This document shows positions 51,778-58,234 of a DNA stretch of 58,234 nucleotides, one piece after another. This DNA is from Xanthobacteraceae bacterium (GTDB lineage Bacteria > Pseudomonadota > Alphaproteobacteria > Rhizobiales > Xanthobacteraceae), in assembly GCA_024508855.1 (NCBI GenBank), contig JANINJ010000002.1, forward strand, positions 9,187 through 67,420. The letters are read 5' to 3'. The stretch's first letter is position 1. The number at the start of each line of letters is the position of its first letter. The notes below the pieces were generated by a model. It had not been told where the DNA came from, made no database searches, and saw nothing but the letters and a program-made list of their open reading frames with translations. The translations under genes and the position numbers were made by a program.

Positions 51778-54099
51778 TCAGTTCCAGCTATACTTCAACG
51801 TGCCGAGCACGGTGCGGCCTTGGCCCAGCGCACAATAGGGCAAGCCGGTGAAACAGGATGCGACATAATAGCGGTCGGTCAGGTTTCGCGCGTTGACTTG
51901 TGCTGTGAGGCCCTTCAGGTCCGGCCGCATATAGCTAAAATCGTAGCTGATCGCCGCGTCGAACAACGTATAAGACGGTATGTTGATGGTATTGGCGTCG
52001 TCGCCGAAGGTGTCGCCGACATAACGCACGCCTGCCCCCAGACCGAGGCCGGCCAGCGGTCCATTATACCAAGTGTACTTGCCCCACAGCGAAGCCTGCT
52101 CGCGCGCGGTGTTCTTCATCACCGCGCCGATATTACCGGGGACGACGCTTTCGGTCACCCTCGGATCGAGGTGGCTGTAGCCGGCGACGATTTCGAATTC
52201 GCGGGTGATGTTGCCCTTGGCCTCGAATTCGAAGCCGCGCACCCGCACCGCATCGGTCTGGGTGTTGAACAACGGGTTCGTCGGGTCTGCCGTCACCACG
52301 TTGTTCTGTCGGGTATCGAAATAGGCCGCGGTCAACATGAGGTTGGTACCGAGCGGCTGATACTTGACGCCGATCTCGCCGCCCTCACCGGTAGTCGGCT
52401 TGAAGGTGTTGCCAAACTGGTCGGAGCCAAGATTGGGCGTGAACGACGTCGAGTAGCTGATGTAGGGCGACACGCCGTTGTCGAACAGATAGTTCAGGCC
52501 AACACGGCCGGTTTGAGCCGAGTCGTGTCGTTCATAATATCCGGGTGATGGGTACATGCCGGCGCTGGTGAAAGCCGTCGAGGCCACATCCTGCCGGCCG
52601 CTGAGCGACAGCGTCCAACGATCTAACTTGACCTGGTCCTGAAGATAGAAGCCAGCCTGACTCTGAGTGTCATTCCGCTTGATAAAGGACGGCAGCGAAT
52701 CCCAGGATGGAATCGCTGCACCATAAACCGGATTGAAAGCGTCGATCGGCGTGAAAGTGCCGAACGGCATTGGGTTGTCGATCCGGAATTCGGAATCGGC
52801 TTTCATATAGGTGTAGTCGAAGCCGGCCAGCACTTTATGGGTGAGCGGGCCGCTGCGGAAGTCCGCCTGGAACTGGTTATCCAGCGTGACGTTGCTGGTT
52901 TTCGCCCTCACGTAATCGTAAGAGCGAAGCACGAGATTATCGCCGATCATACCTTCGGGGCGGATCGAATGCAGATCCTGCGTCGCCTCGGTGTAACGGA
53001 AGTTTTGCCGGAACTGCAGGTTGTTGTCGAAGCGGTGCTCGAACGCGTAGCCGACTGCAAACTGCTCCAGCTTGAAGCCGTCCGCGCCGGGCTCACCCAG
53101 ATAGGTGCTGCGCGAGATGCGGCCGAGCGGATTCCCGGAGAACGCTACCTGCCCCGGCACATATTGCTGATAACCCTTGTTGTCGATGTTCTGGTAGTGC
53201 GACAGGAAGGTGAAGCTGGTGTCGGCGTTCGGGCGCCAGGTCAGACTCGGCGCGATGAAGATTTTGTTGTCCTGAACAAAGTTCACCTCGGTGTCGCTCT
53301 GGCGCACCAGGCCGACGAGACGATAGAGAAACTCGTGATTCTTGTCGGCTGGCCCTCCGATATCGAACGCGCCCTGATAATTATTGTACGCGCCGAATGT
53401 CCCCTCGACGCTGTAATGCGGCGTATCCTGCGGACGCTTGCTGATCATGTTGATAAGACCGCCGGGATCGCTTGCGCCATAAAGGCCCGATGAAGGTCCC
53501 TTCAGCACTTCAAGGCGCTCGAGTCCGTAGGTCTCGATACGGGGAGCGGCAAAGGTGGTGACGTCCGAGGGAAGCCGCAGACCGTCGAGATAACGCGGAG
53601 CATCAAAACCACGGACTTTGACGGCATCGAAGAAGGAGTTCGCGCCGAACGATTCCGGAGTGACGCCCGGCACATATTCGAGCGCCTGCGATACGTTCTG
53701 CACTCCCTGCGCCGCCATCTGATCGCGCGTGACCACTGAAATCGACTGCGGCGTTTCCAGAATCGGCGTGTCGGTCTTGGTGCTGCTCACGCTTTGATGC
53801 GCCAGATATCCGTTCACCGGTCCGGTGCCGCGCTCTACCGCGACGCGACCGCTGCCTTCCGGTGCGACAGCCTGTCGCGGCGCAGGTGCTGCCACGCGAC
53901 GACGGGTGCTGCGCGCGCGTGAAGCGTTACGCTGCGGCCTGGCGCGGCGCGCCTGTTGCTGCCGTTGCGGAGCGTCGACCGTGACGGCCGGAAGGTTTGA
54001 GGACTGCGCGTGAACGTTTCCTGCGAAGAGAGACAGCGCGACGGTACTCGCCGCAGCAAGAAGACCGGCTTTGACCAGACCCATATTCGACATTTGCAT
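51778..54099 (-). CDS. TonB-dependent siderophore receptor
   Basis: An outer-membrane receptor of about 773 residues. The signal peptide ends NVHAQ; then LPAVTVDAP resembles a TonB box, followed by a basic Arg/Gln/Ala-rich segment of about 40 residues. The plug has ETPQSISVVTRDQMAAQGVQNVSQALEYVPGV and GSRLEVLKGPSSGLYGASDPGGLINMISKRP-like sequence (LERLEVLKGPSSGLYGASDPGG), typical of the siderophore class. The barrel ends with the aromatic C-terminus TLKYSWN. ATG starts at 54093, 54099 and GTG at 54108 are possible. The operon partner is a PepSY protein. The substrate (ferric siderophore, or a lanthanide chelate) cannot be read from sequence. Confidence 0.92.
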   Translation of the reverse strand: MQMSNMGLVKAGLLAAASTVALSLFAGNVHAQSSNLPAVTVDAPQRQQQARRARPQRNASRARSTRRRVAAPAPRQAVAPEGSGRVAVERGTGPVNGYLAHQSVSSTKTDTPILETPQSISVVTRDQMAAQGVQNVSQALEYVPGVTPESFGANSFFDAVKVRGFDAPRYLDGLRLPSDVTTFAAPRIETYGLERLEVLKGPSSGLYGASDPGGLINMISKRPQDTPHYSVEGTFGAYNNYQGAFDIGGPADKNHEFLYRLVGLVRQSDTEVNFVQDNKIFIAPSLTWRPNADTSFTFLSHYQNIDNKGYQQYVPGQVAFSGNPLGRISRSTYLGEPGADGFKLEQFAVGYAFEHRFDNNLQFRQNFRYTEATQDLHSIRPEGMIGDNLVLRSYDYVRAKTSNVTLDNQFQADFRSGPLTHKVLAGFDYTYMKADSEFRIDNPMPFGTFTPIDAFNPVYGAAIPSWDSLPSFIKRNDTQSQAGFYLQDQVKLDRWTLSLSGRQDVASTAFTSAGMYPSPGYYERHDSAQTGRVGLNYLFDNGVSPYISYSTSFTPNLGSDQFGNTFKPTTGEGGEIGVKYQPLGTNLMLTAAYFDTRQNNVVTADPTNPLFNTQTDAVRVRGFEFEAKGNITREFEIVAGYSHLDPRVTESVVPGNIGAVMKNTAREQASLWGKYTWYNGPLAGLGLGAGVRYVGDTFGDDANTINIPSYTLFDAAISYDFSYMRPDLKGLTAQVNARNLTDRYYVASCFTGLPYCALGQGRTVLGTLKYSWN

Positions 54100-54108
54100 T
54101 TGCCCCAC

Positions 54109-54536
54109 TTAATTCACGCGCCGAAATTGATCGGCTCCCCTTTTTCAAGGCCCTCCTTATCATCGGGAATTTATTTGCCAGCCCTTCTGGGCTTAGAAGT
54201 CATTTAAACAAACGATTCCACACGCACGTGTTGCCGATGTGTCGCAAAACCGCTGCGGCACAGGGCTAAATCGCATTCTTGTTTGAAGTCGTTCTAAGAA
54301 CTGATCTAAGAAAAATTCTAAGAACTGTTCTAGAAATGCATTTGTGAATCGCACCTGCAGATGCGTTGAGTAAAGCCGCGTGCCTTACACAGGCCGTCAT
54401 GTCGGGAATAAATCCGACCACAACAAATGAACGATGGTTGCGTTGTCACGTGAGCCTGCGCCCGGCAACGCAAAGCGCTGATCCGGGTGCCCCTCTCAAT
54501 GCTGGCTAGAAAGTATTCCTCAAATACGTTCGAGCA
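54109..54536. promoter_or_regulatory. Upstream region of the TonB-receptor operon
   Basis: A 428-base gap between two genes read on the minus strand. It contains no gene; infA, which occupies this place in related genomes, is not present. The main signal is the tandem TTCTAAGAA-type site at 54291-54335. Confidence 0.6.
54291..54335. promoter_or_regulatory. Tandem inverted TTCTAAGAA-type sites (candidate iron-control elements)
   Basis: Two copies of TTCTAAGAACTG-N-TCTA-(AG)-AA start at 54292 and 54316, exactly 24 bases apart. Each copy contains TTCTA and TAGAA/AAGAA half sites, resembling the iron control elements bound by Irr in rhizobia (TTTAGAA...TTCTAAA type). The location, about 190-240 bases before an iron-type receptor gene, fits, although the match to the published consensus was judged by eye only. 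Confidence 0.55.
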
Positions 54537-55004
54537 CTAAAGCCCGACGCCACCACCGCGCGCGAAGCGTTTGCGGATACGCAGCGACAAGCCGTCGCAG
54601 ACTTCGCGATAGGCTTGCAGCCGCTGCTCGCGATTGCCTTCAGCGTCGGTGGGATCCACCGTCGGCCAGTATTCGACCTCGACCGCGTGGGTGCGCGTCA
54701 GGTCCAGCGCCTTGTGATGCGCTTCCGGCGAGAGCGTGATGATGAGATCGAAGTTGAGACCTTCCCAGTCGTCGAGTTCCTCAAATGTCATCGGCTTGTG
54801 ACGCGAGATGTCCTGGCCGAGTTCGGCCATCACGGCGACGGCGAACGGATCGAGTTCGCCCTTCTTGACGCCGGCCGACTTCACGTAGAGCGCCTTGGGA
54901 AACATCTGCTGCAGCAGGCTCTCCGCCATCGGAGAACGGACGCTGTTCAGGCCGCATGCGAACAAGACGGCCTGCGGATTGCTGACGCGCGACGGCGCAG
55001 CCAT
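54537..55004 (-). CDS. Low-molecular-weight protein tyrosine phosphatase/arsenate reductase-like protein
   Basis: A 155-residue protein with the phosphatase loop CGLNSVRS (Cys17, Arg23), the CX5R motif, followed by PMAESLLQQMFP, and the general acid Asp in YWPTVDPTDAEG. Family members include tyrosine phosphatases and ArsC; the position in the hisD block is typical of a housekeeping phosphatase rather than arsenic resistance. Starts 41 bases after UPF0262. Confidence 0.9.
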   Translation of the reverse strand: MAAPSRVSNPQAVLFACGLNSVRSPMAESLLQQMFPKALYVKSAGVKKGELDPFAVAVMAELGQDISRHKPMTFEELDDWEGLNFDLIITLSPEAHHKALDLTRTHAVEVEYWPTVDPTDAEGNREQRLQAYREVCDGLSLRIRKRFARGGGVGL

Positions 55005-55045
55005 CGATTACGACCGCTTTTGGAAAGATCGCGACACTCGGCGGA

Positions 55046-55546
55046 TCATTTCTCGCCCTTCCAGTGAAGGACGCAGATCAACGTGAACAAACGACGCGCG
55101 GTTTCGAAATCGACCCGCACCTTGCCATCGAGCCGTTCCATCAACGCGCGCGAGCCTTCGTCATGGATACCGCGGCGACCCATGTCGATGGCTTCGATCT
55201 TGTCCGGCGATGCGGTGCGGATCGCGTGATAATAGCTGTCGCAGATCATGAAGTAGTCTTTAACGACGCGTCGGAACGGCGTCAGCGACAACAGATGCGC
55301 CACCACCGGATCGCCGTTCTCGCGGCGGATGTCGAACATCAGCCGATTGCCGGTGATGCCGAGATGCAGCGTGAACGGTCCATTGTCCACGCCGGCCGGC
55401 GCAAACAGGTTCTGCTCGATCAGGTCGTAGATCGCCACCGCCCGTTCGTGCTCGATGTCCGGCCCGGAACGGCCGATCGACTCCTCGTCGAGCGTCACCG
55501 CGACGATGCGGTTGTTTGAGTCATCCTCTGGGGATTGCTTGCTCAT
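55046..55546 (-). CDS. UPF0262 family protein
   Basis: A 166-residue cytoplasmic protein of unknown function. The segments [48 protein letters not shown] and [24 protein letters not shown] define UPF0262, which is largely alphaproteobacterial. The start at 55546 overlaps the hisD stop in an ATGA, so it is coupled to hisD. Confidence 0.93.
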   Translation of the reverse strand: MSKQSPEDDSNNRIVAVTLDEESIGRSGPDIEHERAVAIYDLIEQNLFAPAGVDNGPFTLHLGITGNRLMFDIRRENGDPVVAHLLSLTPFRRVVKDYFMICDSYYHAIRTASPDKIEAIDMGRRGIHDEGSRALMERLDGKVRVDFETARRLFTLICVLHWKGEK

Positions 55547-56838
55547 TGCAGATTGAGACGTCGTCCGATCGAGCGCGAATGGGCATCGAGACCCTCGGCC
55601 TTGCCGAGCGTCATGGCCGCGGGCCCCAGCGCCCGGAGTTGCTCCGGCCCGCATCGCAGGATCGACGTTCGCTTCATGAAGTCAAGCACGCCGAGCCCGG
55701 AGGAGAACCGGGCCGAGCGCGCGGTCGGCAGCACGTGGTTGGAGCCGCCGACATAGTCCCCGATCGCTTCCGGCGTATGAGGACCGAGGAAAATCGCCCC
55801 GGCGTTGCGGATTTTACCGGCAAGCGCGTCCGGATCGGCGGTCATGATCTCCAGATGCTCGGCGGCGATGGCATCGGCCAGCCGCGCGGCTTCGTCCAGG
55901 CTCGCGACGCGGATGATGGCGCCGAAATCGTTCCATGAGGCGCGGGCAATCGCTTCCCGCGGCAGCGTCGCGAGTTGCGCTTCGACTGCGCGCTCGACAT
56001 CGCGGGCCAGATCGTCGTCGTCGGTGATCAGGATCGACTGGGCGTTGGCATCGTGCTCGGCCTGCGCCAGCAGGTCGGCGGCGATCCAGTCGGCATTGCC
56101 GGTCTTGTCCGCGATCACCAGCACCTCGGACGGACCGGCGATCATGTCGATGCCGACCTTGCCGAATACCTGCCGCTTGGCAGCCGCGACATAGGCATTG
56201 CCCGGCCCGACGATCTTGGCCACCGGCGCGATGGTCGCAGTACCGTAAGCCAGCGCCGCCACCGCCTGTGCGCCGCCGACGCGATAGATTTCCGAGACGC
56301 CGCCGAGCTGCGCCGCCGCCAGCACCAGCGGATTGAGCTTGCCATCCGGCGACGGCACCACCATCACCACGCGCGAGACCCCAGCGACCTTGGCCGGCAC
56401 CGCATTCATCAGCACCGATGAGGGATAGGCGGCCGAGCCGCCCGGAACATACAACCCCACCGCCTCGATGGCGGTCCAGCGCGAACCGAGCTCGACCCCG
56501 AGCGAGTCGGTGAAGCGGTCGTCCTTCGGCAGTTGACGGCGGTGGAACACCTCGATCCGGTCGCGGGCCAACGTCAGCGCCTCGATCGTCACCGGATCGC
56601 AGGCCTTGAACGCCGTCGCAATTTCGTCACCGGTTAACCGCAACGCTGTCGCAGGAATATCGAGCCGGTCGAATTTCCGTGTTGCGTCCAGCAGCGCCGC
56701 ATCGCCACGCGCCGCCACATCATCCACGATCGCCCGCGTCGCCGCCTCGATGTCGGCGGAAACTTCCCGCTTGGTGGTGAGGAAGGCCGCGAACTGCGAG
56801 GCGAAATCGGCGTTGCGGCTATCGATGCGGATCGGCAT
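55543..56838 (-). CDS. hisD: Histidinol dehydrogenase
   Basis: Final step of histidine synthesis: oxidises histidinol to histidine in two NAD-dependent steps. A 431-residue zinc enzyme with [63 protein letters not shown] and [12 protein letters not shown], all hallmarks of HisD. Full length. Between DUF2948 (99 bases upstream) and UPF0262, the order usual in Rhizobiales. Confidence 0.97.
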   Translation of the reverse strand: MPIRIDSRNADFASQFAAFLTTKREVSADIEAATRAIVDDVAARGDAALLDATRKFDRLDIPATALRLTGDEIATAFKACDPVTIEALTLARDRIEVFHRRQLPKDDRFTDSLGVELGSRWTAIEAVGLYVPGGSAAYPSSVLMNAVPAKVAGVSRVVMVVPSPDGKLNPLVLAAAQLGGVSEIYRVGGAQAVAALAYGTATIAPVAKIVGPGNAYVAAAKRQVFGKVGIDMIAGPSEVLVIADKTGNADWIAADLLAQAEHDANAQSILITDDDDLARDVERAVEAQLATLPREAIARASWNDFGAIIRVASLDEAARLADAIAAEHLEIMTADPDALAGKIRNAGAIFLGPHTPEAIGDYVGGSNHVLPTARSARFSSGLGVLDFMKRTSILRCGPEQLRALGPAAMTLGKAEGLDAHSRSIGRRLNLQ

Positions 56839-56937
56839 ATCGGTTTTCCGGGTCCCCTGCGGACGACATCCTGCTCAATGACGCGACCGCAAATCGCCGT
56901 CAACCCTTTGTTCCCAAAGATCAAGTTAACGAGGCGC

Positions 56938-57387
56938 TCAGACGTCCGGCGGTGTAGCCGCTTCGCCAAGGTCGCTGGTGCCGAGATCGTCGGGTCCAAG
57001 GTCCGCAAGTTCGCATTCGAGGCATTCGACATCGAGGCGCAACGCGCCGCCATTGGCGAACATCATCACTGCGCTACCGCCCGGCGGTTCGGCCGGATGA
57101 AAATCGATGCCGAGCAATTCCAGCCGCTCTTCCGGCGCATCGAGATCGATGTTGCGCGATTTGCAAGCCAGCACCCGATCGAACCGCAACGCCGAAACCA
57201 GTCGGCGCGGTTTTGTCTCGCCTTGAAGCGTCTGCTCCCAATCCAGCCGGCTCATGCCGATCACCAGCCGTTTCTCGCTTTGGCGCCAGATGATGTCGGT
57301 CGTCTTGATGACGGCGTCCTGTACATGCGCGGAGATCACGGCGAGATCGTCGACATCCAGCGCGATCAGCTTGACGGCCTCCGTCAT
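56938..57387 (-). CDS. DUF2948 family protein
   Basis: A 149-residue protein, KLIALDVDDLAVISAHVQDAVIK, RQSEKRLVIGMSRLDWEQ, then RVLACKSRNIDLDAPEERLELLGIDFHP. These match DUF2948, which sits between murA and hisD in alphaproteobacteria. Function unknown. The C-terminal tail (ECELADLGPDDLGTSDLGEA) is acidic. Confidence 0.92.
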   Translation of the reverse strand: MTEAVKLIALDVDDLAVISAHVQDAVIKTTDIIWRQSEKRLVIGMSRLDWEQTLQGETKPRRLVSALRFDRVLACKSRNIDLDAPEERLELLGIDFHPAEPPGGSAVMMFANGGALRLDVECLECELADLGPDDLGTSDLGEAATPPDV

Positions 57388-57455
57388 GCCCGCGCCCTCG
57401 CGCCATCGTCATGCACGATCGTTGCAACGATGGCGATCGGGCGTGCCATCCGCAG

Positions 57456-58234
57456 CTATCCGCTGATACGTTCGATGGTCGCGCCGCAGGCCGACAGCTT
57501 GTCTTCGAGACGCTCGAAGCCACGGTCGAGATGATAAACGCGATTGACCATGGTTTCGCCTTCCGCGACCAGCCCCGCGATCACCAGCGATACCGATGCG
57601 CGCAGATCGGTGGCCATCACCGGCGCGCCGCGCAATTTCGAAATGCCTTCGACAATCGCCGTTTCACCGTCGAGATGAATCCGCGCGCCGAACCGCGCCA
57701 GCTCCTGCACATGCATGAAGCGATTCTCGAAAATCGTCTCCGTGATGTGCGACGAGCCCTTGGCGCAGGCCATCAGCGCCATCAGTTGCGCCTGCAGATC
57801 GGTCGGGAATCCCGGGAACGGTGCCGTCGAGACGTTCACCGCCTTGATGCCCGCGCCATTGCGCGTGACGCGAATGCCTTCGTTATTGACCGTGATGTTG
57901 GCGCCGGCCTCGACCAATACATCGAGCGCAGACTGCAACAACTCCGGACGCGCACCGGCGAGTTGCACGTCGCCGCCGGTCATCGCAACCGCCATGGCGT
58001 AGGTGCCGGTCTCGATACGATCCGGCAGCACGGTGTGCCGCGCGCCGCCGAGCTTGCTGACGCCTTCGATAACAATGCGCGGCGTACCGGCACCGGAAAT
58101 GCGTGCGCCCATCTTGTTCAGGCAATCCGCAACGTCGAGCACTTCCGGCTCGCACGCGGCGTTCGTGATGACGGTGGTGCCCTTGGCGAGCGTTGCCGCC
58201 ATCAGTGCAACGTGGGTGCCGCTGACGGTGACCT
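57456..58234 (-). CDS. murA: UDP-N-acetylglucosamine 1-carboxyvinyltransferase, C-terminal part
   Basis: The first committed step of peptidoglycan synthesis (enolpyruvyl transfer to UDP-GlcNAc). Only about 259 C-terminal residues are inside the window; the N-terminus runs past the right edge, so the end at 58234 is a cut, not a start. Conserved parts: [70 protein letters not shown] and [22 protein letters not shown]. Confidence 0.95.
   Translation of the reverse strand, partial: VTVSGTHVALMAATLAKGTTVITNAACEPEVLDVADCLNKMGARISGAGTPRIVIEGVSKLGGARHTVLPDRIETGTYAMAVAMTGGDVQLAGARPELLQSALDVLVEAGANITVNNEGIRVTRNGAGIKAVNVSTAPFPGFPTDLQAQLMALMACAKGSSHITETIFENRFMHVQELARFGARIHLDGETAIVEGISKLRGAPVMATDLRASVSLVIAGLVAEGETMVNRVYHLDRGFERLEDKLSACGATIERISG

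Overview
The window looks like chromosomal DNA of a high-GC alphaproteobacterium of the Bradyrhizobium/Rhodopseudomonas/Afipia group (Nitrobacteraceae). The evidence is the protein sequences, the block murA - DUF2948 - hisD - UPF0262 - low-MW phosphatase - maf - yacG - tRNA-Phe, and two intergenic palindromes of types I recall as common in that family (a GCATGATC...GATCATGC element at 6652-6696 and a TTCGTCATGGCCGGG hairpin at 39552-39586). No transposase, integrase, phage gene or CRISPR array was seen. All assignments come from reading the sequence; no database search was run.

Layout. (1) 0.1-13.1 kb, urea nitrogen: a FixJ-like regulator, then the urea ABC transporter urtABCDE behind a sigma-54-type promoter, followed by urea carboxylase and allophanate hydrolase. 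Urea imported by Urt would be split by the ATP-dependent amidolyase route rather than urease. (2) 13.1-15.5 kb: polyhydroxyalkanoate synthase and a phasin. (3) 16-25 kb, lanthanide-type methanol oxidation: XoxF, its cytochrome c (XoxG) and binding protein (XoxJ), a CxxxCW rhodanese-like protein, a SoxYZ-like carrier, a YVTN beta-propeller protein and several small exported proteins of unknown function. (4) 25.1-27.8 kb: the glutathione route for formaldehyde (class III alcohol dehydrogenase, Gfa, S-formylglutathione hydrolase), which finishes methanol to formate. (5) 28-34 kb: an IlvD/Edd-family sugar-acid dehydratase, a gamma-glutamyltransferase-like enzyme, a LuxR-type regulator with a degenerate receiver, a Crp/Fnr regulator and a small unknown gene.

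(6) 34.3-39.5 kb is the most unusual part: a tightly coupled operon of an atypical cytochrome P450, a 682-residue membrane protein whose two soluble ends look like copies of one domain, and a DyP-type peroxidase. It is flanked by a Crp-family regulator and by a large class III adenylate cyclase/ATPase/TPR protein, so cAMP control is conceivable. (7) 43-49 kb: a PepSY membrane protein, an OFA-type MFS transporter followed by two microprotein genes (52 and 46 residues), and an AI-2E-type permease fused to a Rossmann-like domain and a GAF domain. (8) 49.2-58.2 kb: tRNA-Phe, yacG, maf, then an iron-type cassette (small membrane protein, PepSY protein, TonB receptor with tandem TTCTAAGAA-type sites upstream) sitting where infA is usually found, then the low-MW phosphatase, UPF0262, hisD, DUF2948 and a murA cut by the window edge.
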